Shown here: positions 19,069 to 25,632 of the stretch, in pieces | Numbering within the stretch: position 1 is the first letter of the stretch | Layout: the number at the start of each line of letters is the position of its first letter | Assembly: GCA_029266415.1 (NCBI GenBank) | Contig: JAQSWW010000031.1 | Location: 1-38,335, forward strand | Source: Actinomycetospora sp. | Lineage (GTDB): Bacteria; Actinomycetota; Actinomycetes; Mycobacteriales; Pseudonocardiaceae | Direction: 5' to 3' | Length of the DNA: 38,335 nt | Program-made: the position numbers and the translations under genes | The notes under the pieces: model-generated | The model's database searches: none | Seen by the model: only the letters and a program-made list of their open reading frames with translations | Told to the model about the DNA's origin: nothing

Positions 19069-20981
19069 CCGGGCTGGCGGATCCGGTGCGGCTGGGGCCG
19101 CTGGTCGCGCGGAACCGGATCGTCTTCCCCGCGCACCTGACGAACGCGGCGGTGGCGCGCCGGCCGACCGCACAGCACGCCGCGTACTACGGCGCGCGGG
19201 CGGCGGGCGGGGCCGGGATGGTCATCACCGAGGAGCAGTCGGTGGACCCCGCCGACCGGCCCTACGAGAAGCTCGTCGACGGCACCGACCCGGCCGTGGT
19301 GCCGGGGTACCGGGCGATCGCCGACGCGGTGCACGCCCACGGGGCGCTGGTGCTCGCGCAGCTCGGGCACAACGGCGGGCAGTCGTCGTCGATCTACTCC
19401 GGCGCGCCGGTGGACGGGGCGGACGACGAGCCCGACCCGATGTTCGGCGAGGTCCCGCGGGTGCTGTCCTCCGCGGGGTTCGACCGGCTGGTCGCCGGGT
19501 TCGGTCTCGTCGCGTCCCACGTGGCCGCGGGCGGGCTGGACGGCGTCGAGGTGCAGTGCTCGCAGGCGTCGCTGATCCGGCAGCTGTTCTCGGCGCGCTC
19601 GCAGCGGGCGCTGCCGTTCCTGCACGCCGTGCTGCGGGCGGTCCGCTCGGCGATCGGTCCCGGCCGCGTGCTGGGCGTGCGCGTGCAGGGCGACGAGGGG
19701 GTGCCGGGCGGGCTCTCCGCGGCCGACGCCGTGGCGGTGGCCGTGGCGGTCGAGCCCCTCGTCGACTACGTCAACACCGCGGTCGGCGTCGCCACCCGCA
19801 CCCTGCCGCTGATCGAGCCACCGATGGGCGTGCCCGCGGGCTACGCCGCGCACGTACCGTCGGCGGTGCGGGCGGCGGTGTCGGTGCCGGTGGTCGGCGT
19901 CGGGCGGTTCACGACGCCGGCGCAGGCCGAGGAGATCGTGCGGGCGGGCGCGTGCGACCTCGTCGGCGTCGTCCGGGGCCAGATCGCGGACCCCGACTTC
20001 GCGCGGAAGGCCCTCGCCGGCCGGCGCGTGCGGCGCTGCATCGGCTGCAACCAGGAGTGCATCGCGCGCGTGGGCCTCAACCGGCGTCTGGGGTGCGCGG
20101 TGAACCCGGCGGCGGGTCGTGAAGCCGTGGCAACGAACGCGCCGTTCGCTGCCTCTACGCGCACGAACTCCCCGTTCGCTCGCGTCCTCGTGGTCGGCGG
20201 CGGGCCCGCGGGGCTGGCGGCGGCGGTGGCGGCGGCGCGGTCCGGGCACGCGGTGACGCTCGCCGAGCGGGGTGACGCCCTCGGCGGGCAGCTCGCCCTC
20301 GCCGCCCGGGCCCCCGAGCGCGGCGAGCTCGCCCACGCCGTCGCCGACCTGGCCCACGCCGCGCGCGAGGCCGGGGTGACCCTGCGCCTGCGCACCGAGG
20401 TGACCGCGGTCGACGACATCGACGTGGTCGTGCTCGCCACCGGTGCGCGCCCCGCCCTGCCCGCCTGGGCCACCGGGCACGAGCGGGTCGTCGACGTCAC
20501 CGACGTCCTCGCCGGGCGGGTCACGCCGACCGGGCGCGTGCTCGTCGTCGACGCCGGGCGCTCGCACGCGGCGACGTCGACCGCGGAGCTCCTGGCACGC
20601 CGGGGCGCGGCGGTGACGACGCTGACCCCGGCCCTCGTCGCGGCCGGCGACCTCGCGCCGACCCTGGACCGCGAGCGCTGGCGTCGCCGCGCCGTCGACC
20701 TCGGGATCGTCGAGCACACCGACCGCGTGGTGCTCGGCGCGCGTCCCGGTGGGCTCGACGTGCTCGAGCACCTCACCGGCGAGGTCACCCCGTGCGACGC
20801 GGACTGGGTGGTGCACGCGGGCCCGCCGACCCCGCACCCCCCGGATCTCGGCGCCCTCGACGTGCCCGTCGTCCGCGTCGGCGACTGCGTCGCGCCCCGG
20901 GACCTCGGCGCCGCGATCCGGGAGGGCTCCGCGGTCTGTGAGCACTTTCCGCCTCGACAGGGGCAGGAAGTGCTCACCTAG
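19065..20981 (+). CDS. Mycofactocin-type FadH/OYE-family oxidoreductase 2
   Basis: 638 residues, paralogous to the preceding gene and co-translated with it (GTGA overlap). The OYE barrel (about 1-315) includes HLTNAAVARRPTAQHAAYYGARAAGG and LAQLGHNGGQSS. A complete iron-sulfur motif CIGCNQECIAR...C gives C325, C328, C332 and C344. The FAD/NAD domain starts near 375 (VLVVGGGPAGLAAAVAAA). At the junction, codons from about 20130 to 20185 (ATNAPFAASTRTNSPFAR) come from two 18-nt near-identical palindromic repeats. The last dozen residues (EHFPPRQGQEVLT) are encoded by a long hairpin, suggesting the gene end was captured by a terminator-like element. It is probably a mycofactocin-linked ene- or dienoyl-reductase; substrate unknown. 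Confidence 0.88.
   Translation: MTGLADPVRLGPLVARNRIVFPAHLTNAAVARRPTAQHAAYYGARAAGGAGMVITEEQSVDPADRPYEKLVDGTDPAVVPGYRAIADAVHAHGALVLAQLGHNGGQSSSIYSGAPVDGADDEPDPMFGEVPRVLSSAGFDRLVAGFGLVASHVAAGGLDGVEVQCSQASLIRQLFSARSQRALPFLHAVLRAVRSAIGPGRVLGVRVQGDEGVPGGLSAADAVAVAVAVEPLVDYVNTAVGVATRTLPLIEPPMGVPAGYAAHVPSAVRAAVSVPVVGVGRFTTPAQAEEIVRAGACDLVGVVRGQIADPDFARKALAGRRVRRCIGCNQECIARVGLNRRLGCAVNPAAGREAVATNAPFAASTRTNSPFARVLVVGGGPAGLAAAVAAARSGHAVTLAERGDALGGQLALAARAPERGELAHAVADLAHAAREAGVTLRLRTEVTAVDDIDVVVLATGARPALPAWATGHERVVDVTDVLAGRVTPTGRVLVVDAGRSHAATSTAELLARRGAAVTTLTPALVAAGDLAPTLDRERWRRRAVDLGIVEHTDRVVLGARPGGLDVLEHLTGEVTPCDADWVVHAGPPTPHPPDLGALDVPVVRVGDCVAPRDLGAAIREGSAVCEHFPPRQGQEVLT
20133..20180 (+). repeat. Paired 18-nt palindromic repeats inside oxidoreductase 2
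   Basis: ACGAACGCGCCGTTCGCT (20133-20150) and ACGAACTCCCCGTTCGCT (20163-20180) differ at three positions in the loop. Each is self-complementary (CGAACG/CGTTCG, CGAAC/GTTCG). They sit exactly where the FMN domain ends and the FAD domain begins, and are translated as part of a flexible linker. They look like an extragenic palindromic element tolerated in the linker. Confidence 0.75.
20938..20977 (+). terminator. Hairpin at the oxidoreductase 2 / mftE junction
   Basis: GTGAGCACTTTCC (20938-20950) pairs with GGAAGTGCTCAC (20966-20977) with one bulged T. The inner GCCTC/GGGGC can extend the stem. It overlaps the last codons of the upstream gene and abuts the TAGGGT of mftE. There is no U-rich tail, so termination is inferred from structure. 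The same GTGAGCnCTT motif recurs in the hairpin at 31542-31581. Confidence 0.6.
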
Positions 20982-20984
20982 GGT
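20979..20984 (+). promoter_or_regulatory. Leaderless-type -10 box for mftE
   Basis: TAGGGT lies 7 nt before GTG 20992 and directly follows the hairpin that ends the previous gene. No Shine-Dalgarno sequence is present. The spacing decides the start codon used here. Confidence 0.5.
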
Positions 20985-20991
20985 CGGCCGC

Positions 20992-21669
20992 GTGGAGATC
21001 GGCGGGGCGCGGTGGGCGGAGTGCGAGGACGTGCCGGTGCTGCTCGTGCCCGTCGGGGCGACCGAGCAGCACGGTCCGCACCTGCCGCTCGGCACCGACA
21101 CCACCGTCGCCGCCACCGTCGCCGCCCGCAGCGGGCTCCCGGTCGCCCCGGCCCTGCCCTACGGCGCGTCGGGCGAGCACGAGACCTTTCCCGGCACCGT
21201 CTCCCTCGGCACCGAGACCCTCGCCGCCGTGATCGTCGAGCTCGGCCGCTCGGCCTGCCGCTTCGCCCGCCGGCTCGTGCTCGTCAACGGGCACGGGGGC
21301 AACGTCGCCGCCCTGCGTGCCGCGGTGCCGTTGCTGCGCGCCGAGGGCCGCGACGTCGCGTGGTTCCCGTGCAGCGTCCCCGGCGCCGACGCCCACGCCG
21401 GCCGGCACGAGACCTCCGTGATGCTCGCGCTCGCCCCGGACGCGGTGCGCGAGGACCTCGCCGCGCCCGGCAACACCGCCCCGCTGCGCGAGCTGATGCC
21501 CGTGATCGCCGCCGGCTCGGTCCGCGACGTCAGCCCGTCGGGCGTGCTCGGCGACCCCACCGGCGCCGACGGGAGAGAGGGCGCCGAGACGGTGTCGGTG
21601 ATGGTCGCCGGGCTGGTCACGGCGGTGGAGCGCTGGTCGGTCGACGAGGCCGGCGGGCGCCTGAGCTGA
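20992..21669 (+). CDS. mftE: Creatininase-family peptidase, mycofactocin MftE
   Basis: 225 residues. Metal-binding motifs of the creatininase family are clear: VGATEQHGPHLPLGTD (E25, H27, D36), VNGHGGN and the HAGRHETS segment. MftE is the peptidase that releases the C-terminal dipeptide core from modified mycofactocin precursor MftA, and its family members sit beside the two OYE-type oxidoreductases as here. GTG 20992 is chosen because TAGGGT lies 7 nt upstream and translation from it begins exactly at the conserved region (VEIGGARW). No precursor gene mftA is visible nearby, so the substrate must be encoded elsewhere or the role has changed. Confidence 0.85.
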   Translation: MEIGGARWAECEDVPVLLVPVGATEQHGPHLPLGTDTTVAATVAARSGLPVAPALPYGASGEHETFPGTVSLGTETLAAVIVELGRSACRFARRLVLVNGHGGNVAALRAAVPLLRAEGRDVAWFPCSVPGADAHAGRHETSVMLALAPDAVREDLAAPGNTAPLRELMPVIAAGSVRDVSPSGVLGDPTGADGREGAETVSVMVAGLVTAVERWSVDEAGGRLS

Positions 21670-21681
21670 CCTCGTGGCGCC

Positions 21682-21687
21682 TAGGGT
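21682..21687 (+). promoter_or_regulatory. Leaderless-type -10 box for the phosphoribosyltransferase gene
   Basis: TAGGGT is followed by 7 nt and then GTG 21695. This favours GTG 21695 over the upstream in-frame GTG at 21674, which lies before the box. Confidence 0.5.
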
Positions 21688-21694
21688 GCGGGCC

Positions 21695-22333
21695 GTGCGC
21701 CGCCCGTTCGCCGACCGCGCCGACGCCGGCCGCGCCCTCGCCGCGCCGCTGGCCGAGCTCGGGCTGCGCCGCCCGCTGCTCGTGGGCCTCGCCCGCGGCG
21801 GGGTCCCGGTGGCGGTCGCCGCGGCGGCGGCCCTGGGCGGCGACGCCGAGGTCGGGGTGGGCGTCGCCCGCAAGATCACCGCGCCGGAGCGCCCCGAGGC
21901 GGGCCTCGGCGCGGTGGCGAGCGAGGGCGAGCCGGTGTGGTTCGACCTCGCGCTGCGCCACGCCGGCCTCACCCCCGCCGACCTCGCCGACGTCGTCGAT
22001 GCCGAGCGCGCCGAGGCCGCCCGCCGCGAGCACGCCTACGGCGCGGGTACCTGGGACCGCGTGCCGGGACGGGACGTCGTGCTGGTCGACGACGGGATCG
22101 CGACGGGCATGACGGTGCGCGCCGCCCTCGGAGCGCTCGACGCCGCGGGGCCGGCGCGGGTCGTGCTGGCGGTGCCGGTCGCGGCCCCGTCGGCGCTCGA
22201 GCGCCTGGCCGCCGACTGGGGCGGGCAGGTCGTCGCCGTCGTCGTGCCGCCCGACTTCCGGGCCGTCGGGGACTCGTACGACGACTTCGCCCAGCTGACC
22301 GACGACGACGTCCGGCGTGTCCTCGGTCGCTGA
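21695..22333 (+). CDS. Phosphoribosyltransferase-like protein
   Basis: 212 residues of the type I PRTase fold. The PRPP-binding loop is DVVLVDDGIATGMTVRAAL (about residues 127-145), preceded by LLVGLARGGVPVAVA and GVGVARKITAPERPEAGLGAV, and the end has PPDFRAVGDSYDDFAQLTDDDV. This pattern is common in actinobacterial stand-alone PRTases of unknown substrate, often linked to stress or erythromycin-esterase-like genes. It lies between mftE and mftF, 25 nt after the former and overlapping the latter if that starts at 22317. A role in mycofactocin is not established. Confidence 0.85.
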   Translation: MRRPFADRADAGRALAAPLAELGLRRPLLVGLARGGVPVAVAAAAALGGDAEVGVGVARKITAPERPEAGLGAVASEGEPVWFDLALRHAGLTPADLADVVDAERAEAARREHAYGAGTWDRVPGRDVVLVDDGIATGMTVRAALGALDAAGPARVVLAVPVAAPSALERLAADWGGQVVAVVVPPDFRAVGDSYDDFAQLTDDDVRRVLGR

Positions 22334-23999
22334 CCGACCGACCGCACGCTGCCTAGACTCGCCCGCCATCGCCACTCCCACCCTCCCCGCCCCGGCTCCG
22401 TCCCGCCCCGCGCGGCTCCCGCACGGGTGGACGGTCGTGCTCGACCACCGCGTCCTGCGCGTCGACGGCGGCCGCACGCTGGTCGGCGGGTCGCCGCCGC
22501 GCGTGCTGCACCTGTCGCCCGCGGCGTACGCCCGGCTCGCGGGTCCCGACGGTGTCGCGGCCGACGCCCGGCTGACCGTCACCGATGCGACCTCGGCGGC
22601 GCTGGCGCGGCTGCTCGGCGACGCCGGTGTCGCGCACCCGGTGCCCGCGCACGAGGGCGCGCCCGTCCCGTCGGCCGTGTCGGTGGTGGTGCCCGTGCGC
22701 GACCGCGCCACCGAGCTCGCGCGCCTGCTCGACGCGGTGCGGGCGACGGCGCCGGGGGTGGGCGAGGTGGTGGTCGTCGACGACGGCTCCGCCGACCCCG
22801 ACGCCACCGCGCGCGTCGCCGCCGCCCACGGCGCGCGCGTGGTCGCCCACGCGACCTCGCGGGGCCCGGCGGCGGCGCGCAACACCGGCGCGGCGGCGGC
22901 CACGGGCGAGCTCGTCGCGTTCCTCGACTCCGACGTCGTCCCCGATCCGGGTTGGCTCGAGCCGCTGCTGGGCCACCTCGCCGACCCCGCCGTCGCCCTC
23001 GCCGCACCACGCATCGTGGCCTGGTCCCGGGGTGAGGTGGCACCTGCCGGTGCCAGCGTGGCCACGCTGGCGTCCAACGCCAGGAAAGCCCCCACCTCGA
23101 CGGCGCGCCGGGTCGTCGCCCGCTACGAGGAGCGACGGTCCAGCCTCGACCTCGGCTCCCGCCCCGCCCCGGTCACCGCGCGCTCGCGGGTGGCCTACGT
23201 CCCCAGCGCCGCGCTGCTCGTGCGCCGCGAGGCCCTGGGCGCCGGCTTCGCCGAGGACATGCCCGTCGCCGAGGACGTCGACCTCGTCTGGCGCCTCGCC
23301 GCCGACGGCCACCGGCTGCGCTACGAGCCCGGGTCGCGCGTGGCCCACGAGCACCGCGACGCCGTCGGCGCGTGGCTGGCGCGCAAGGCGTTCTACGGCA
23401 CCGGGGCCGCCCCGCTGGCGCTGCGCCACCCCCGCCGCGTCCCGCCGGTGGCCCTGGCGCCGTGGGCGGCGGCGGCGATCACGCTCCTCGGCGTCCAGCG
23501 GCGGTGGAGCACGGCCACCGCGGGCGGGGTCACCCTCGTCGCGACGGCCCGCCTCGCCCGGGGTCTGGCGCGCCGTCCTCGTGGTGATCGAAGTACCGAT
23601 ACGGACACTCAACGTCTGCGACGCCACTTCGCTGACACCACGGCCGACGCCACCAGAGCCCTCACCCTCGCCGCCGTCCTCGTGCCGTGGGGGCTGGGCG
23701 GGGCGGCGTGGCAGGCCGCCGGGGCGCTGACGCGGCACTGGTGGCCCGCCGCGGCGCTCGCCGCTCTGGCCTCGCGCCGCGTGCGCCGCGCCGTCGTGCT
23801 CGCCGCGGTCGTCGAGGGCGTCGCCGACTGGGCGCGCTTCCGCCCGCCCGGAGCCGGGGCCACAGACGCCCTGGGCCACGTCGTCGCCCACCGCCTCGAC
23901 GACCTCGCCTACGGCGCAGGCCTGTGGTGGGGCGCGTGGCGGCACCGGACGGTCGCGCCGCTGCGCCCCGATCTCACCGGGAAGGGACCCGATCGATGA
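22317..23999 (+). CDS. mftF: MftF-like glycosyltransferase (family 2) with repeat-derived inserts
   Basis: About 560 residues. The start region LPHGWTVVLDHRVLRVDGGRTLVGG is MftF-like, the catalytic GT2 domain has VSVVVPVRDRATELARLL, VVVDDGSADPD and the DxD motif D204-S-D206, and the C-terminal part is hydrophobic. MftF decorates mycofactocin with a beta-glucan chain. Residues about 245-260 (APAGASVATLASNARKAPT) and 422-442 (GDRSTDTDTQRLRRHFADT) are encoded by palindromic repeat-like DNA, and both keep the frame. The start is uncertain: GTG 22317 overlaps the previous gene, but a good promoter (TGACCG-N17-TAGACT) lies downstream of it and points to an ATC at 22368. The stop overlaps the MOSC start as ATGA. 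Confidence 0.8.
   Translation: MSSVADRPTARCLDSPAIATPTLPAPAPSRPARLPHGWTVVLDHRVLRVDGGRTLVGGSPPRVLHLSPAAYARLAGPDGVAADARLTVTDATSAALARLLGDAGVAHPVPAHEGAPVPSAVSVVVPVRDRATELARLLDAVRATAPGVGEVVVVDDGSADPDATARVAAAHGARVVAHATSRGPAAARNTGAAAATGELVAFLDSDVVPDPGWLEPLLGHLADPAVALAAPRIVAWSRGEVAPAGASVATLASNARKAPTSTARRVVARYEERRSSLDLGSRPAPVTARSRVAYVPSAALLVRREALGAGFAEDMPVAEDVDLVWRLAADGHRLRYEPGSRVAHEHRDAVGAWLARKAFYGTGAAPLALRHPRRVPPVALAPWAAAAITLLGVQRRWSTATAGGVTLVATARLARGLARRPRGDRSTDTDTQRLRRHFADTTADATRALTLAAVLVPWGLGGAAWQAAGALTRHWWPAAALAALASRRVRRAVVLAAVVEGVADWARFRPPGAGATDALGHVVAHRLDDLAYGAGLWWGAWRHRTVAPLRPDLTGKGPDR
22331..22359 (+). promoter_or_regulatory. Candidate promoter inside the annotated 5' end of mftF
   Basis: TGACCG (22331-22336) and TAGACT (22354-22359) are 17 nt apart, the best -35/-10 pair seen in the window. 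The expected transcription start is near 22366-22368, where the in-frame codon is ATC rather than ATG or GTG. Confidence 0.5.
23051..23095 (-). repeat. Palindromic repeat copy inside mftF
   Basis: Contains the perfect 20-nt palindrome GCCAGCGTGGCCACGCTGGC (23052-23071) followed by GTCCAACGCCAGGAAAGCC and a C-run. A related copy in opposite orientation lies in the intergenic region at 24637-24684. On the minus strand both read as FLALDAS-like peptides. The copy is translated in frame in the glycosyltransferase. Confidence 0.8.
23581..23641 (+). repeat. 61-bp imperfect inverted repeat inside mftF
   Basis: GTGGTGATCGAAGT (23581-23594) and ACTTCGCTGACACCAC (23626-23641) form imperfect arms. The interval is visibly less GC-rich than the surrounding gene and includes codons rare in it (ATC GAA GTA CCG ATA in other frames). 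It encodes GDRSTDTDTQRLRRHFADT in the membrane-proximal part of the glycosyltransferase. It looks like a second, different extragenic repeat inserted in frame. Confidence 0.6.
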
Positions 24000-24634
24000 C
24001 CGCCTTCGTGCGCACCGTCGCCGTCGGGCGCCCCCGCGAGGTCCCCGGACCCCGCGACGGCGAGACGACCCGCACCGGCATCTGGAAGGAGCCGGTCGAG
24101 GGACCCGTCGAGGTCGGGCCCGAGAACCTCGCCGGCGACGAGCAGGCCGACCGCGTGCACCACGGCGGCCCGGACAAGTCGGTCTACGTCTACGGCGAGG
24201 AGGACCTCGACTGGTGGCGCGGCGAGCTCGGCGACATCGACGACCAGGTCTTCGGCCAGAACCTCACCATGGTCGGCTACGACCTCCGCGACGCCGTCGT
24301 CGGCGAGCGCTGGCGCATCGGCATGGCGGAGTTCCAGGTCGCCCAGCCCCGCACCCCGTGCTTCAAGCTCGGGCTGCGCGCCGGCGACCGGGGGCTGCCG
24401 CGCCGGTTCACGGCCGCCGTCCGGCCCGGGGTCTACCTGCGGGTCACCGCGACCGGCACGCTCGCCGCGGGCGACGAGCTGCACGTCCTCGACCGCCCGG
24501 TGCACGGCCTGACGGTGGCCGAGGCGTTCGCGATCCTCCACCACGACCGCGAACGCGCCGCCCGGCTCCTCGAGGCGCCGGAACTGCCCGCCGGCTGGCA
24601 CGCCTGGGCCCGGGAGCGCGTCGCCCATCGGTGA
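23996..24634 (+). CDS. MOSC-domain protein (YiiM-like)
   Basis: 212 residues. The MOSC signature runs from VGRPREVPGPRDGETTRTGIWKEP through ENLAGDEQADRVHHGGPDKSVYVYGEEDLDWW to the conserved Cys in QPRTPCFKLGLR (C122), and a C-terminal helical part LTVAEAFAILHHDRE follows, as in YiiM-like proteins. MOSC proteins bind molybdenum cofactor and act in sulfur transfer or N-hydroxylated-substrate reduction. The ATG overlaps the mftF stop (ATGA), so it is expressed with that gene. The nearby Mo hydroxylase operon and moaA/moaD give it a possible molybdenum context, but no direct link is shown. Confidence 0.88.
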   Translation: MTAFVRTVAVGRPREVPGPRDGETTRTGIWKEPVEGPVEVGPENLAGDEQADRVHHGGPDKSVYVYGEEDLDWWRGELGDIDDQVFGQNLTMVGYDLRDAVVGERWRIGMAEFQVAQPRTPCFKLGLRAGDRGLPRRFTAAVRPGVYLRVTATGTLAAGDELHVLDRPVHGLTVAEAFAILHHDRERAARLLEAPELPAGWHAWARERVAHR

Positions 24635-24636
24635 TC

Positions 24637-24684
24637 GTGGGGGAATTCCTCGCGTTGGACGCCAGCATGGCCCCCACGCTGGCA
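24637..24684 (+). repeat. Palindromic repeat, intergenic copy
   Basis: On the minus strand this copy reads TGCCAGCGTGGGGGCCATGC then TGGCGTCCAACGCGAGGAA, aligning with the copy inside mftF (23051-23095) over about 45 nt with a 3-nt difference in the centre. Here it lies in its expected place, between genes, directly after the MOSC stop codon. Confidence 0.78.
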
Positions 24685-24726
24685 CAGCACCCCGCCCGCT
24701 CGACGTACGCCCCGGGTGAAGGTCCG

Positions 24727-24744
24727 CCCCTCCGTTCGGAGGGG
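24727..24744 (+). terminator. Perfect 7-bp hairpin after the MOSC gene
   Basis: CCCCTCC, loop GTTC, GGAGGGG. GC-only stems without a T-run are common at actinobacterial gene ends. It is a plausible terminator for the mycofactocin/MOSC run. Confidence 0.45.
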
Positions 24745-25021
24745 GAGGCTGCTGCCCGGAACGCTCTGTTTCGGGCGGCCCCTCCGGCGACGCGACCGCC
24801 GACGGCCCGCAGACGCGGACGAGAGGTCGGACACAGAGCGCATCTGCGGCTCACACCGCACGGCCGGGCCGACCGACGCGGCCCGCCTCCCCGACCCGCC
24901 CCCGAGTGGATGTTGCGCCGCCCGGACGTCAGGGGTGTGATGTGGCAGCCGCCACGCCGGAGTTGGTCGGCAACCTGTGCCCGCAGCCGTCGCGGACGAA
25001 TCCTCGTCGGTGCGTGGGTGC

Positions 25022-25035
25022 GGTGTTCGAACACC
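25022..25035. promoter_or_regulatory. Perfect 14-bp palindrome, candidate operator for cox genes
   Basis: GGTGTTCGAACACC is fully self-complementary and lies 72 nt upstream of the coxS ATG, near where a promoter is expected. The cognate regulator is not in the window. Confidence 0.45.
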
Positions 25036-25107
25036 ACCACCACGTCCTCGGCCCTCGACGTCCGGGCTCCGGTGCCACGCCGTCGAGCCGAGTGAGGAGT
25101 GAGGTCC

Positions 25108-25632
25108 ATGGCACGCATCCGGACCACCGTCGACGGCCTCGTGTACGAGGACGACGTCGAGCCCCGCATGCTGCTCGTCCAGTACCTGCGCGAACGACTC
25201 GGCAAGACGGGCACGGTGATCGGCTGCGACACCAGCAACTGCGGAGCGTGCACCGTCCACCTCGACGGTCTGAGCGTGAAGTCCTGCTCCGTCCTGGCCG
25301 TGCAGGCCAACGGCAGCGAGGTGCTCACCATCGAGGGGCTCGAGCGTGACGGTCAGCTGCACCCCATGCAGCAGGCCTTCCACGACAACCACGCCCTGCA
25401 GTGCGGCTACTGCACGCCCGGCATGATCATGCAGTCGATCGACCTGCTCGGGGAGAACCCCGACCCCTCCGAGCAGGAGATCCGGGAGGGCATCGAGGGC
25501 AACCTCTGCCGCTGCACCGGTTACCAGAACATCGTGCGTGCGGTCCAGGACGCTGCCTCGAAGATGAAGCCGGGCAGCTCCCCGGCCGCCGAGGCCGGCG
25601 CCAAGCAGACCGTCGCCGGCGGAGGCGCCTGA
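25108..25632 (+). CDS. coxS: CO-dehydrogenase-like small subunit, 2 x [2Fe-2S]
   Basis: 174 residues, the iron-sulfur subunit of a molybdenum hydroxylase. Both clusters are complete: the plant-ferredoxin-type C40, C45, C48 and C60 ([10 protein letters not shown]...C), and C99, C102, C134 and C136 (QCGYC...CRC). It passes electrons from the Mo site of CoxL to FAD in CoxM. ATG 25108 has AGGAG 8 nt upstream; an in-frame GTG at 25099 is less likely. The stop overlaps the coxL start as ATGA. Order S-L-M is typical of form II (CODH-like) operons. Confidence 0.95.
   Translation: MARIRTTVDGLVYEDDVEPRMLLVQYLRERLGKTGTVIGCDTSNCGACTVHLDGLSVKSCSVLAVQANGSEVLTIEGLERDGQLHPMQQAFHDNHALQCGYCTPGMIMQSIDLLGENPDPSEQEIREGIEGNLCRCTGYQNIVRAVQDAASKMKPGSSPAAEAGAKQTVAGGGA

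Larger units (their letters stand above)
24635..25107. promoter_or_regulatory. Regulatory gap upstream of the cox operon
   Basis: This 473-bp region has no convincing gene. In order it holds the repeat copy at 24637-24684, a perfect hairpin CCCCTCC-GTTC-GGAGGGG (24727-24744), a dyad GTGGC-AGCC-GCCAC (24942-24955), and a perfect 14-bp palindrome GGTGTTCGAACACC (25022-25035) 72 nt before the coxS ATG. The palindrome is a likely operator. No regulator gene is adjacent. Confidence 0.55.
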
